From JBQTII01 sp052387905 (GTDB lineage Bacteria; Actinomycetota; Actinomycetes; Sporichthyales; Sporichthyaceae), in NCBI GenBank assembly GCA_052387905.1, contig JBQTIR010000016.1, forward strand, positions 108,956-172,955: a stretch of 64,000 nucleotides of DNA, in the 5' to 3' direction. Below are positions 36,155 to 44,539 of the stretch, in pieces. The notes beneath the pieces are model-generated. The model worked only from the letters and a program-made list of their open reading frames with translations, made no database searches and was not told where the DNA came from. The position numbers and the translations under genes are program-made. Numbering within the stretch: the stretch's first letter is position 1; each line of letters opens with the position of its first letter.

Positions 36155-36889
36155 GTGAGTGTGTCCCTGCAGGTAGACGGAACCGCTGCGATCATCACGC
36201 TGGACGATGCCGCCACCCGCAACTCCCTCGGCGGGGACGCTGCGGAGGCGTTCCTCGCAGCCGTCGCCGAGGTGGCGGCGCGGACCGAGCTAGCGGCGCT
36301 GGTGCTGCGCGGCGCCAATGGTGCGTTCTGTTCGGGCGCACCCCGGCCGCTACTGGCCGCCGCCCGGGCCAACCCGGGTGACCCCGAGGTCGTTGCGGCG
36401 TTGCAGAAGGTCTACGCGTGCTTCGTCGCGGTCGGCACGCTCGAGGTGCCGGTGATTGCCTGCATGCGCGGCGCTGCGGTGGGGGCTGGGGTGAACCTCG
36501 CGCTGGCCGCCGACGTGCGCATCGTCTCCCCCGAAGCGCGGATGCTCTCGGGCTTCCTCAAGATCGGCCTGCACCCCGGCGGCGGTCACTTCCTGCTGCT
36601 GGACCGGATCGCGGGACCGCAGACCTCGGTGGCGATGACGCTGCTCGGCGAGGAGATCAAGGGCCAGCGCCTCGTCGACCTGGGTCTGGCGTGGGAGTGC
36701 CTGCCCGACGAGGAGGTCGACGTTCGCGGCCTCGAGTTGGCGAGCCGGGTCACCGACGGCGAGCTCGTCCGCACCGCGATGTCGACCTTCCGCGCCCAGG
36801 CCTCCTCGCGGCAGCTGCCCTGGCCCACCGCGCTCAAGGCGGAGCAGGCCGCGCAGCTTTGGTCGATGGGCCGCGCAACAGGCGCGTAG
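36155..36889 (+). CDS. Enoyl-CoA hydratase/isomerase family protein
   Basis: The protein has 244 residues from GTG 36155, behind AAGGAG. Crotonase motifs are LVLRGANGAFCSGAPRPLLAA (about 48-68) and GAAVGAGVNLALAADVRIVS (about 108-127), then FLKIGLHPGGGHFLLLDRIAG. The oxyanion loop reads SGAPRP rather than the common GGADL, so the pocket is unusual. The TAG stop lies at the edge of a palindromic repeat that probably ends transcription. The 195 bases before the gene hold no other gene I can see. Confidence 0.85.
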   Translation: MSVSLQVDGTAAIITLDDAATRNSLGGDAAEAFLAAVAEVAARTELAALVLRGANGAFCSGAPRPLLAAARANPGDPEVVAALQKVYACFVAVGTLEVPVIACMRGAAVGAGVNLALAADVRIVSPEARMLSGFLKIGLHPGGGHFLLLDRIAGPQTSVAMTLLGEEIKGQRLVDLGLAWECLPDEEVDVRGLELASRVTDGELVRTAMSTFRAQASSRQLPWPTALKAEQAAQLWSMGRATGA

Positions 36890-36932
36890 CGTCAGCGAGA
36901 GCGCGCGCTATAACGCTCGCTCTCGCTGACGC
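36889..36932. repeat. Palindromic intergenic repeat, copy 1
   Basis: The arms GCGTCAGCGAGAGCG (36889-36903) and CGCTCTCGCTGACGC (36918-36932) are perfect 15-base inverted repeats. The left arm begins in the last base of the hydratase stop codon. It is nearly identical to the copy at 37967, in the same orientation, and the two bracket the AbiEi/DUF559-type gene. It is terminator-like or REP-like. Confidence 0.75.
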
Positions 36933-37034
36933 AACGTGGTATCCGGTATCCACAGCCGCCGAAAGGCAGCATCACTGTCCACAGATTCGGCTCGAGGTGT
37001 TCCTGGCGGGTTCGCAGGCGCCCACGATGCTGGG

Positions 37035-37991
37035 GTGTCCCAGACCAGTATCGAGCGGCGCACCCGGCGAGCTGCGCTTGAACCCACTGCGCTTGCGCAA
37101 GGAAACATCCTCGGCCGTCGCCAGCTGTACGCGCTCGGCTGGACCCGGAGCGAGGTGCGCGCCGAGATCGTGGCCGGCCGCTGGACGCGCCGAGGCAGCC
37201 AGTGCGTCCAGGTCGGGGACCCGGACGAGAGCACGCCGTGGTGGTGGGCGGTGCTGGAGGTCGGCCCGGCGGCTGTCCGCGGCGGGGCCAGCGTCCTGCT
37301 CGAGGCAGGGCTTCGCACGATCACGGTGGATCAGATCCACGTCGCCGTGCCGCAGGGGGCCTGGTTCCGTCGGTGTCGCGGCGTGCACGTGCATGAGACG
37401 CGGCGCCTACGCGAGGAGGACATCGTTCGCGACGGCGCCCTGCCGCGGACCAAACCGGCGACGGCCGCCGTGCACGCCGCTCTGTGGGCGCGATCGGATC
37501 GTGAGGCAGCCTTGTTCGTCGTCGCCGCGGTGCAGCAGAGACTGGTGGACGTGCCGGATCTTGCCGAGGCGGTCGCTCTGGTCAAGCGGGACAAGCGCCG
37601 GAATCTTCTGCGGGGACTGCTGCTGGACGTGGCCGGCGGAATCGAGTCGATCGACGAGCGTGCGTTCGCCATCGCATGTCGGCGGCGCGGCTTCCCGAGG
37701 CCCTCACGGCAGGTGATGCGAGCACTGCCGTCGGGTCGCGTCGTCTACGACAACGTGTGGGAGGACTTCGACCTCGAGGTCGAGATCGACGGTGCGCAGC
37801 ATCTGGACGTGGCCCTGGCAGCGAGAGACACCCTCAAACAGAACGCCGCGTTCCTGGGCGGGAAGGTGGTGCTGCGCATTCCGAATTTCGCGTTTCGATC
37901 GGACCCCGAGCCCTTCCTCAACCAGATCGAGGCCGTCATGCGCGCTCGCGGCTGGAGACCCCCGTTGCGTCAGCGAAAGCGCGCGTCATAG
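37035..37991 (+). CDS. AbiEi-type antitoxin domain fused to DUF559/Vsr-like domain
   Basis: The protein has 318 residues from GTG 37035; an in-frame GTG at 36936 would add 33 and cannot be excluded. The N-part (RRTRRAALEPTALAQGNILGRRQLYALGWT) looks like the winged-helix of AbiEi-family antitoxins. The C-part has DFDLEVEIDGAQHLDV and ends in LRIPNFAFRSDPEPFLNQIE, as in DUF559/very-short-patch-repair-like nuclease folds. Such fusions are common and uncharacterised in actinobacteria. No AbiEii toxin partner is adjacent. Two nearly identical palindromes flank the gene, and the second encodes its last residues and stop. Confidence 0.78.
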   Translation: MSQTSIERRTRRAALEPTALAQGNILGRRQLYALGWTRSEVRAEIVAGRWTRRGSQCVQVGDPDESTPWWWAVLEVGPAAVRGGASVLLEAGLRTITVDQIHVAVPQGAWFRRCRGVHVHETRRLREEDIVRDGALPRTKPATAAVHAALWARSDREAALFVVAAVQQRLVDVPDLAEAVALVKRDKRRNLLRGLLLDVAGGIESIDERAFAIACRRRGFPRPSRQVMRALPSGRVVYDNVWEDFDLEVEIDGAQHLDVALAARDTLKQNAAFLGGKVVLRIPNFAFRSDPEPFLNQIEAVMRARGWRPPLRQRKRAS

Positions 37992-38010
37992 CGCTCGCTC
38001 TCGCTGACGT
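37967..38010. repeat. Palindromic intergenic repeat, copy 2
   Basis: GCGTCAGCGA at 37967-37976 pairs with TCGCTGACG at 38001-38009. The middle matches copy 1 at 36889 and copy 3 at 11942. It contains the stop of the AbiEi/DUF559-type gene and abuts the stop of the convergent PEP-mobile-domain gene. It probably ends both transcripts. Confidence 0.75.
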
Positions 38011-39608
38011 CACGGGGTAATCGCGGCGCGTTGGAGGACGGTGACGGTGCCGGCGGCGCCGTCAACGCGGACCCGGTCTCCGTCGCGCAGGTCGCGGGTG
38101 CCGGTGCGGGTGTTGACCACGGCGGGCAGGCCGAGTTCACGGGCGACGACGGCGGCGTGGCTGAGCATGCTGCCGATGTCGACGACGAGCGCGGCGGAGA
38201 TGAACATGATTGAGGACCAACTCGGGTCGGTGGTCGGGGCGACCAGCACCTCGCCCTCGCCGACGTCGCCGAAGTCGGGGGAGTGCAGGACCCGCACGAC
38301 GCCCTCCACGACTCCGGCGCTGGCGCCGACCCCGGTGATCAGATCCGGGCGCGCGCGCTCGTCGCGCACCGGGCGCGGCGAGACGACCGGGTTGCCGGTC
38401 CAGTGCGCGGGCATGTCCAGGGCGCAATACGACGCACGGCGTTCCCGGCGCAAGGACACCAACTCCCGTGCATTAACCGGCAGGTCCCGCAACTCCGGGA
38501 CCGTCAGATAGAACGCGTCAGCGGGGTCGTCGAGGACGCCGGCCGCGGCGTCGAGTTCTCCGAGGCGACGGGCCGCGGCCCGGACGACGTCGATGCCCTG
38601 CAGGAACGAGCGCTTGCCGACGCCGCGCAGCGGGATCTGGGAGGACGCGAGCTGCAGTACCGCCCGGGCCTGCGGCCTCCGCCAAGGCGGTACGGCCGCC
38701 AGGAGTTCGGCCCGGCTCGCCCGCGCGGCCGCCGCGCGGCGCTGCTGCTGGGCCGCGGGGCTCGCCTCGTCGGGCTTGGCCGAGTACTGCTCGGCCATCG
38801 CGCGCAACGGCCCGTCGTCCTCGCGCCACACCCGGCTGGAGACCTCGCCCTCGGCTGGTCCGTGAAACCCGTGCTCGGCCACGACGTCGGCGAGGGTGCG
38901 CAGTCCGCGCGAAGCCGCCCAGATGTCGGCGACGACGGCCATCTCCGCGCCCCCGGATCCGGAGAGCACGGCAACGTCCCCCGCGCCGGTCCGGGCCACG
39001 AGCTTGGTCAGCAGGTCGTAGGTCGGCTGCACCACGGCCATCAAGGCGGTGGTGTGCAGGGTGAGCGCGTGGTCGAAGCGCGCGGTGCCGTCGAGGAGCG
39101 TCGCGGTGGCCTGCTCGCGGTGGGCGGTGGCTACGGCCCGGGTGCGGACCCGCCACCAGGTGTCGGTCTGGGCGGCGAGCCGGCGGACGGCAGCGGGACT
39201 GCGGAGGGCGACGACCGGGAGCTTGGCCGCGATCGCGGGATAACGGCGGCGGGACGCGGTGTAGTCGAGATCGTCGGGCGCGCGGCCGAAGATGCCCTCG
39301 GTGATCTGTTCACCAGTGGTTCCGGGCATCCGGTTGCCGATCGTTGCCAGGAACTCGACCTGCATCGCCATCCGGCCGTGGAAGGCCCGCACCACGCGTT
39401 CATCCGCCTCGACCGGCACCCGGCGTTCCGCGGGGTCGAGAGCGCCGAGGGCGAACAGCGCGTTGCGCACCCCGCGTTCGCCGACCGCCCCCCACAGCGA
39501 CCAGCCCAACGGCGTGAGCACTCCGGGCGCGGCCTCGCCGACGTTGTCCGTCGACCAGTGCAGATGCTCCGCGCTGGTGGAGTGCAGCGTGTCCCAGTCG
39601 TCCACCAT
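38010..39608 (-). CDS. PEP-utilising enzyme mobile-domain protein without ATP-grasp domain
   Basis: The protein has 532 residues from ATG 39608 (MVDDWDTLHSTSAEHLHWSTD). The C-terminal about 100 residues are the swivelling phosphohistidine domain: GVVEGVVRVL, VLVAPTTDPSWSSIMF and GSMLSHAAVVARELGLPAVVNT, where the histidine is the phosphate carrier in PPDK and related enzymes. The N-part is helical and has no ATP-grasp motif. Similar proteins act with, or resemble parts of, rifampin phosphotransferase-like enzymes. A decayed paralogue lies at 49927. The upstream frame to 40013 runs through a repeat element and is probably not translated. Confidence 0.82.
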   Translation of the reverse strand: MVDDWDTLHSTSAEHLHWSTDNVGEAAPGVLTPLGWSLWGAVGERGVRNALFALGALDPAERRVPVEADERVVRAFHGRMAMQVEFLATIGNRMPGTTGEQITEGIFGRAPDDLDYTASRRRYPAIAAKLPVVALRSPAAVRRLAAQTDTWWRVRTRAVATAHREQATATLLDGTARFDHALTLHTTALMAVVQPTYDLLTKLVARTGAGDVAVLSGSGGAEMAVVADIWAASRGLRTLADVVAEHGFHGPAEGEVSSRVWREDDGPLRAMAEQYSAKPDEASPAAQQQRRAAAARASRAELLAAVPPWRRPQARAVLQLASSQIPLRGVGKRSFLQGIDVVRAAARRLGELDAAAGVLDDPADAFYLTVPELRDLPVNARELVSLRRERRASYCALDMPAHWTGNPVVSPRPVRDERARPDLITGVGASAGVVEGVVRVLHSPDFGDVGEGEVLVAPTTDPSWSSIMFISAALVVDIGSMLSHAAVVARELGLPAVVNTRTGTRDLRDGDRVRVDGAAGTVTVLQRAAITP

Positions 39609-39629
39609 GTCGCTCCGCAAATAGCTGGC

Positions 39630-39701
39630 GGCATGCATGCCCAAACCATGGCTTCCGGCGCTCATATCGCGGCGTGTCGGGGCGGTTTCGGCATGCATGC
39701 C
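39630..39701. repeat. Paired GGCATGCATGCC element, copy B
   Basis: The palindromes at 39630-39641 and 39690-39701 are 60 bases apart. CGCGGCGTGTCG is at 39668-39679, the same offset as in copy A at 18144. It lies 21 bases before the PEP-mobile-domain start and about 100 bases before the AveC-family start, in their divergent promoter region. Confidence 0.65.
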
Positions 39702-39740
39702 TCGGTGAGGTCTCTGGCCTGCAGTCTGCTGGACTAGTAG

Positions 39741-39759
39741 TCTGGACACAACGTCTGGC
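39741..39759. promoter_or_regulatory. Weak TetR-type palindrome before the AveC-family gene
   Basis: TCTGGACA-CAA-CGTCTGGC has the 8-3-8 layout but matches in only about half the arm positions. It ends 39 bases before GTG 39799. Its support comes mainly from the better site at 40891 in the same cluster. Confidence 0.35.
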
Positions 39760-39798
39760 GACGCCGATCGCGTTGCCCGAGCAGATCTGGCGGTAGGC

Positions 39799-40860
39799 GT
39801 GACCATCTCCGAGGAACGAACCGGGCGCGACGCTCCGGACAGGGCGGCCGCTGCTCCCGCGCGCACCCTGCGCCTGCACCAGGACGCAGGCAGCGATCTC
39901 GCCGGGCGGCTGCCACCCACAGATCCGGCGAAGCGCGGAGGCGCCACGGTTTGGGCCGCGGCCGCGGTGATCTGGCTGATCGTGGTCGGACAGGCGGTAA
40001 TCCGCTGGGTCACCGACAGCGATCAGTTTTCTCCTGCCCCCATCCTCGGTCCGGATGAGATGGCCGACTGGCGCATGGTGGCGCTGCGGATCTTCGAGGT
40101 CACCAGCACTCTGGTCCTGCTCTGGTTCCTGTGGTTCTGCGTGATCAAGCCCTGGCGGGCCACCGGACGACTCAGCCTCGACGGCAAGTTCGTGCTCGGC
40201 GGGCTGTGCGCGCTCGGGGCAGATGCGTTCCTGAACATCAACACCTACCTGTTCGCGTGGAACGGCAACAACGTCGACATGGGCGTCTGGTCGGCTTCGA
40301 TGCCCTTCCACAACTCCGAGACCTCCTCGCGCTACGCGGAGTCCCTGCTCTGGGGCCCGCCGATGTACGTCTACTTCTGCGCCGGCGTGGCGATCGTCGC
40401 CTGCCGGTATGCGGTGCCCCTGCGCGCGCGCTACCCGCAGATGTCCAACGCGACGCTGTACTCCGCAGTGTTCGCCGCCGAGTTCGCCTTCGACTTCGTC
40501 GTGGAGAACCTGGCGATCCGTCTCACCCATGGCTACGCCTACGCCCAGACCTACGGCCCGCTGACGCTCTGGGACGGTGAGGTCCACCAGTTCCCGCTGT
40601 ACGAGTCCTTCCTGGTCGCCGCGCTGGGGTGCCTGTTCACCTGGATGCGCATGCGCGCGATGGAAGATCCCCGCGGCCTCTCGCCGGTCGAGAAGGGCTT
40701 CGAGCGCTGGCGCCCGGGCCTGCAGCCCGCGGTCCGCACCCTCGCGGTCATCGGCTTCTGCTGCGTGTCGATCGTCTTCATCTACCACCTGACGTTCAAC
40801 TGGCTCGGCCTCGTCGGCACCTCCGTCGCCGACCTGCCCAGTTATCTGCTCGCGGGCTAG
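39799..40860 (+). CDS. AveC-family (spirocyclase-like) membrane protein
   Basis: The protein has 353 residues from GTG 39799. After about 45 hydrophilic residues come about seven membrane segments, the first being TVWAAAAVIWLIVVGQAVI. Features that recall the actinobacterial AveC family are WFLWFCVIKPWRATGRLSLDG, the luminal MPFHNSETSSRYAE loop and VHQFPLYESFLVAAL. AveC of Streptomyces avermitilis acts in avermectin spiroketal formation; most relatives have no known role. It heads a cluster that continues at 40946, with an 85-base gap holding a strong palindrome. I assign the family from remembered motifs, so similarity should be tested. Confidence 0.7.
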   Translation: MTISEERTGRDAPDRAAAAPARTLRLHQDAGSDLAGRLPPTDPAKRGGATVWAAAAVIWLIVVGQAVIRWVTDSDQFSPAPILGPDEMADWRMVALRIFEVTSTLVLLWFLWFCVIKPWRATGRLSLDGKFVLGGLCALGADAFLNINTYLFAWNGNNVDMGVWSASMPFHNSETSSRYAESLLWGPPMYVYFCAGVAIVACRYAVPLRARYPQMSNATLYSAVFAAEFAFDFVVENLAIRLTHGYAYAQTYGPLTLWDGEVHQFPLYESFLVAALGCLFTWMRMRAMEDPRGLSPVEKGFERWRPGLQPAVRTLAVIGFCCVSIVFIYHLTFNWLGLVGTSVADLPSYLLAG

Positions 40861-40887
40861 ACCTTGACCGGCCCGCCCGAGATGTCC

Positions 40888-40909
40888 GACACTGAACACA
40901 GTGTCTAGT
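40888..40909. promoter_or_regulatory. Palindromic operator before the membrane-protein operon
   Basis: GACACTG-AACA-CAGTGTC (40888-40905) is a perfect 7-base inverted repeat. Shifted by a few bases, ACTGAACA-CAG-TGTCTAGT (40891-40909) fits the 8-3-8 layout with 6 of 8 arm matches. It lies 36 bases before ATG 40946. TetR control is likely, though no TetR gene is adjacent. Confidence 0.55.
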
Positions 40910-40945
40910 CGCTCTGTATAGGTCGTCCCCTCGCGAGGAGTTCCG

Positions 40946-41905
40946 ATGCGCCTGCAAGAGGTACCCCCCGGTTACGACCCGAACGTTCCGGCGTTCGGGT
41001 ACGGCGAGCTGCTGCCGCACCCCTCGCCGCACGTGGCCTCCGATTTCGACGCCTGGTTCTTTCTGTTCTGGGCCGGACTTCTCGTCGTCGTCATTGCCCT
41101 GCCGTGGGCGCTGAAGCGGGCGATCAGGCACAAGGACTACCTGCCGATCCTCATGCTGGGTGCCGGCCTCGGGACCTCGCTCGGCGAGCCGATGCTCGAC
41201 CTCGTCGGGCACCTGCGGTGGGCGGAGAACCTGCACGGACCGGCCTTCACCAACTTCGGGATCCCGGTGCCGCTCCTGATTCCCCCGTGCTACGCGCTGT
41301 TCATGGGCCTGGAGGCCTACTGGGGCTACATGATCATCCAACGCGGCATCAGCATGAAGAACTTCTTCATGCTGTTCGCGGCCTGCGGCGCCTCGGACGC
41401 GCTCATGGAACACCCGGGCGTACTCATGGGCGTCTACGAGTACTACGGCAAGCAGCCCTTCGAGTTCTACAAGTTCCCGTTCTACTGGTCCTTCACCAAC
41501 GCCGCGGCGATCCTCACAATCTCGGTCCTGATCCACTACCTGTGGCCGATCGTCAAGGACGACCCGCGCAAGCGTCTGCTGGTGATCCCCGTCGGCATCA
41601 TCGGCACGACCATGGCCGAGTTCGGCACCGGCTTCCCGGTCTTCCTCGCCATCAACACCGACCTGCCGACCGCGGTCCAGTGGTTCATCGGTTCGGGCAC
41701 GTTGATCATCGCCTGCGCCTGGGTCTACGTGATGGGCAAGCTGGTCTGCAACGAGGACAGCGAGCTGGAATGGACCTTCTGGGGCCTGTTCAAGTCGCGC
41801 TTCATGTTGCCGAACCAGCGCGATGCCTACATCAAGGGCATCACCAAGCCGAAGTCGCACACCCCGGCCAAGTCGATCTCGGTCGAGGAGACGACGTCGG
41901 CATGA
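40946..41905 (+). CDS. Polytopic membrane protein of unknown function
   Basis: The protein has 319 residues and about seven membrane segments. The first is DAWFFLFWAGLLVVVIALPWAL (about 33-54); later ones include LLIPPCYALFMGLEAYWGYMII and FTNAAAILTISVLIHYLW. Loops hold conserved-looking polar segments (LGEPMLDLVGHLRWAENLHGP, MEHPGVLMGVYEYYGKQPFEFYKFPFYWS) that could bind a ligand. I do not recognise a named family. A distant relation to the preceding AveC-type protein is possible, as both end in a cytosolic tail after an FPLYES/FPFYWS-type segment. It overlaps the next gene by ATGA. Confidence 0.72.
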   Translation: MRLQEVPPGYDPNVPAFGYGELLPHPSPHVASDFDAWFFLFWAGLLVVVIALPWALKRAIRHKDYLPILMLGAGLGTSLGEPMLDLVGHLRWAENLHGPAFTNFGIPVPLLIPPCYALFMGLEAYWGYMIIQRGISMKNFFMLFAACGASDALMEHPGVLMGVYEYYGKQPFEFYKFPFYWSFTNAAAILTISVLIHYLWPIVKDDPRKRLLVIPVGIIGTTMAEFGTGFPVFLAINTDLPTAVQWFIGSGTLIIACAWVYVMGKLVCNEDSELEWTFWGLFKSRFMLPNQRDAYIKGITKPKSHTPAKSISVEETTSA

Positions 41906-42963
41906 CGGTTGCGACGCAACCCGGGTCGACGGATCTTCTCCTGCCGTCCGCCGACCCGGGTTGCTCGCTCGATCCCTACGCCGTGCACACGTACTACTTC
42001 GGGGTGAGCGTTCCCGACGCCGGTATCGGGGTCTTCGTCTATCTGCGCGCCCAACCCGGATTCCCGCTGTGTCAGGGCGGGCTCGTCGCTTTCCGTGGCC
42101 TGGACAACACCGTGCTGCTGGACGCGGAGTACCACGACTACCGGGCGACGATGCCGTGGCCCGAGATCACCGACACTGCTACCGGTCGGGTCTTCACCAC
42201 CGTCAACGGCCTGGTCATTACGGTCCTGGAACCCGGCCACTTGTTCCGGGTGCAGTATCGAAGCCCGGACGGCGAGACCGTCCTCGACGTCGAGCAGCGT
42301 GCGATCTCCCCGCTGGTCGCCCGCGGGCACATCGTGCCCGGCGAGGAGGACCACCACGGTTCGACCACGCACACCCCCGGCGGGATCGAGCAGTTCATGC
42401 ACGCGTCCGGTCGGCTGGTCCTGCGCGGTCAGGAATACCCGGTGGACTGCCTTGCCGTGCGCGACCGGTCCTGGAACCAGATCCGCACCGAACCGCCCGG
42501 CGGAGCCAAGCGGACCCCGCCGATCGGTTGGACGCCGATCTCCTTCGGTGAGGACTTCGCTCTCAACGTGACCAGCGTCGAACACCCGGACACGAATCCG
42601 GCGTGGCTCGGCACCTGCGAACTGGCCCCGGGGGCGCCGCTGCACTACTCGGGTTGGCTCTCGGTCAAGGGCGAGCTACGCGCGGTCGCTTCGGTCCGTC
42701 GGGATGTGACGGACTATCACCCATCGCAGTTCGCGGCGCTGAAGCAGCGCGTGGAGATCGTCGACGACGCCGGCGAGGTGCACCGCTTCACCGGCGAGGC
42801 GATCGCGATGGCGCCGATGCACTCGTGGCCCAACATCGCCTTCCATGACAGTGTCTACCGCTGGACCGACGAGCACGGCCGCAGTACCCATTGCACCTAC
42901 CAGGAGATCTGGTACGACGACTACCAGCGCGCCCGCAACGCAGCCCGAAGGGCAACTCGATGA
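41902..42963 (+). CDS. Soluble lipocalin-like (CrtC/DUF7064-type) protein
   Basis: The protein has 353 residues from ATG 41902 in an ATGA overlap. No signal or membrane segment is seen. It is beta-strand rich: VHTYYFGVSVPDAGIGVFVYLRAQPG, then GIEQFMHASGRLVLRGQEYPVDCLAVRDRSWNQIR and a late MHSWPNIAFHDSVYRW. The RDRSWNxR and GxxxQFMHASG segments resemble the tandem-lipocalin hydroxyneurosporene synthase (CrtC)/DUF7064 group, which may hydrate or bind terpenoids. Its place within a membrane-protein operon hints at processing of a hydrophobic substrate. The family call is moderate. Confidence 0.65.
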   Translation: MTVATQPGSTDLLLPSADPGCSLDPYAVHTYYFGVSVPDAGIGVFVYLRAQPGFPLCQGGLVAFRGLDNTVLLDAEYHDYRATMPWPEITDTATGRVFTTVNGLVITVLEPGHLFRVQYRSPDGETVLDVEQRAISPLVARGHIVPGEEDHHGSTTHTPGGIEQFMHASGRLVLRGQEYPVDCLAVRDRSWNQIRTEPPGGAKRTPPIGWTPISFGEDFALNVTSVEHPDTNPAWLGTCELAPGAPLHYSGWLSVKGELRAVASVRRDVTDYHPSQFAALKQRVEIVDDAGEVHRFTGEAIAMAPMHSWPNIAFHDSVYRWTDEHGRSTHCTYQEIWYDDYQRARNAARRATR

Positions 42964-43787
42964 CAGTGCATGTGAGCCCCGAATCCATCGCAGCCCGGAC
43001 CCCGGACCCCGGACCTGCGGAGTCGGGAACGAGCAAGAACGTCCAGCTGGCGATGGCGTGGTGTGGGTGCGTCTTCGTCGCCGTGTTCTTCACCGGCCTG
43101 ATCATCTCCGGATTCTTCCCACCGGTTCCGCCGGACAACACCGCGGCCGAAGTCGCTGATCAGTACATCCGCGAGCAGGACCGGATCCGGGTCGGTGCGG
43201 TGATCATGATGATCGCGGTCGGGTTCACGATCCCGTTGATCGCGGTGATCAGCACCCAGATGGCGCGCATCGAGGGCCGCTGGACACCGCTGTGCTTCTG
43301 TCAGCTGATCGCCGGAACCCTCGGCACCGTCGCCGCGATGGTCCCGGTCCTGATGTTCCTCGGCATCTCCTACCGCCCACAGGACCGCGACCCGGAGCTC
43401 ATTCAGGCCTTCAACGACTTCGCCTGGATCCCGTTCATCATCAACTGGCCGCCGGCCTTCGTGCAGGTGGTCTGCATCGCGGTCGCGATCCTCGGTGACC
43501 GGCGAGCACAGCCGATCTTCCCGCGCTGGGTCGCGTACTTCCTGCTGTGGGCCGCGGTCGCCTTCCTGCCCGCGAGCTTCGTGCCGTTCTTCACCGACGG
43601 TCCGCTGGCGTGGAATGGCCTGTTGTCCTTCTGGCTCGCGGCGACGTTCTTCGGCGGTCTGTTCCTGGTGATGACCTACGCCTGCCTGCATGCGATCAAG
43701 GGTCAGTACGCCCAAGGCGGTGCTGTTTCCGCGGAACGGTCCGGCGATGCGGCGCAGGCAGCGCAGTCGGGTCTCGCACTGCGGTGA
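42960..43787 (+). CDS. Membrane protein, first of a paralogous pair
   Basis: The protein has 275 residues from ATG 42960 (ATGA overlap). It has about six membrane segments, beginning LAMAWCGCVFVAVFFTGLIISGFFPP. It shares with the next protein the pattern GFFPPVPPDNTAAEVADQYI / GFLPPISPDDTAQQVAARYA, FPRWVAYF / FPRWVGYV and GPLAWNGLLSFWLAATFF / GPLAWDGVLSFWLAAVFF. The family is unrecognised. Tandem paralogues with strict overlap suggest a heterodimeric membrane complex. Confidence 0.78.
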   Translation: MTVHVSPESIAARTPDPGPAESGTSKNVQLAMAWCGCVFVAVFFTGLIISGFFPPVPPDNTAAEVADQYIREQDRIRVGAVIMMIAVGFTIPLIAVISTQMARIEGRWTPLCFCQLIAGTLGTVAAMVPVLMFLGISYRPQDRDPELIQAFNDFAWIPFIINWPPAFVQVVCIAVAILGDRRAQPIFPRWVAYFLLWAAVAFLPASFVPFFTDGPLAWNGLLSFWLAATFFGGLFLVMTYACLHAIKGQYAQGGAVSAERSGDAAQAAQSGLALR

Positions 43788-44539
43788 ACGATGCCTTCAG
43801 GGTGAGCCTGGCCACCCAACGCGTCATGGCGTGGTGCGGGCTGGGCCTGGTCGCCTTCTTCGGTGCCGGGATCCTCGTCGCCGGCTTCCTGCCCCCGATC
43901 TCACCGGACGACACGGCGCAGCAGGTCGCCGCGCGTTACGCGGAGGACGCGAACCGGATTCGCACCGGCTGCATTCTGATGCTCATGGGAGCCGGTTTCG
44001 CGATCCCGTTCTTCGCCGTGATCACCCTGCAGATGCGGCGGATCCACGGCCGACTCGACGCTCTCGCGCTCGCCCAGTTGCTCTCCGGTGGCGTGGCAGT
44101 GCTGGTGTTCTCCGTCCCGACGTTGTTCTTCGCGGTCGCGGCGTTCAGGCCCGAGACCCAGGACCCGAACGTCACGCAGGCCCTCAACGACGTGGGTTGG
44201 TTCCTGTTCCTGATGAACGTCTGGACGGTCACGTTCCAGGCGCTGGTGATCGCGGCAGCGGTCTTCACCGACCGCCGTGCAGACATCGAAGGCGGGGAGC
44301 CGGTCTTCCCGCGCTGGGTCGGCTACGTGATGGTCTGGTGCGCGCTCGCGTTCATCCCCGGCGGTTTCCTGGCCTACTTCAAGACCGGTCCGCTCGCGTG
44401 GGACGGCGTGCTGTCCTTCTGGCTGGCCGCAGTCTTCTTCTTCGGCTGGATCGTCGTCCTGCTCTGGGCGACAGTGCGCGCGGTCAACAACGAGGGGCGC
44501 GCCGGTGCGCCGGCCACTGCGGCTACGGTCGTCGCGTGA
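43784..44539 (+). CDS. Membrane protein, second of a paralogous pair
   Basis: The protein has 251 residues from GTG 43784 (GTGA overlap). It has about six membrane segments (VMAWCGLGLVAFFGAGILVAGFLPP first) and the same motifs as its upstream paralogue, including RIRTGCILMLMGAGFAIPF and NDVGWFLFLMNVWTVTFQ. It is shorter at the N-terminus. It also overlaps the oxidase subunit III-like gene by four bases, so the pair is tied to the NorE-like protein. Function is unknown. Confidence 0.78.
   Translation: MNDAFRVSLATQRVMAWCGLGLVAFFGAGILVAGFLPPISPDDTAQQVAARYAEDANRIRTGCILMLMGAGFAIPFFAVITLQMRRIHGRLDALALAQLLSGGVAVLVFSVPTLFFAVAAFRPETQDPNVTQALNDVGWFLFLMNVWTVTFQALVIAAAVFTDRRADIEGGEPVFPRWVGYVMVWCALAFIPGGFLAYFKTGPLAWDGVLSFWLAAVFFFGWIVVLLWATVRAVNNEGRAGAPATAATVVA

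Noticed and set aside
39630..39701. Shared TRRD peptide in the translated paired elements
   Set aside because: Translated toward the downstream gene, both copies give GMHA...TRRD...GMHAA. The nucleotide match is better in the opposite relative orientation (exact CGCGGCGTGTCG), so the peptide match may be chance. I kept it only as an alternative.
39609..40013. N-terminal extension of the PEP-mobile-domain frame
   Set aside because: It runs through the paired palindrome element and the AveC-family gene start, and does not resemble the family. ATG 39608 gives a typical start.
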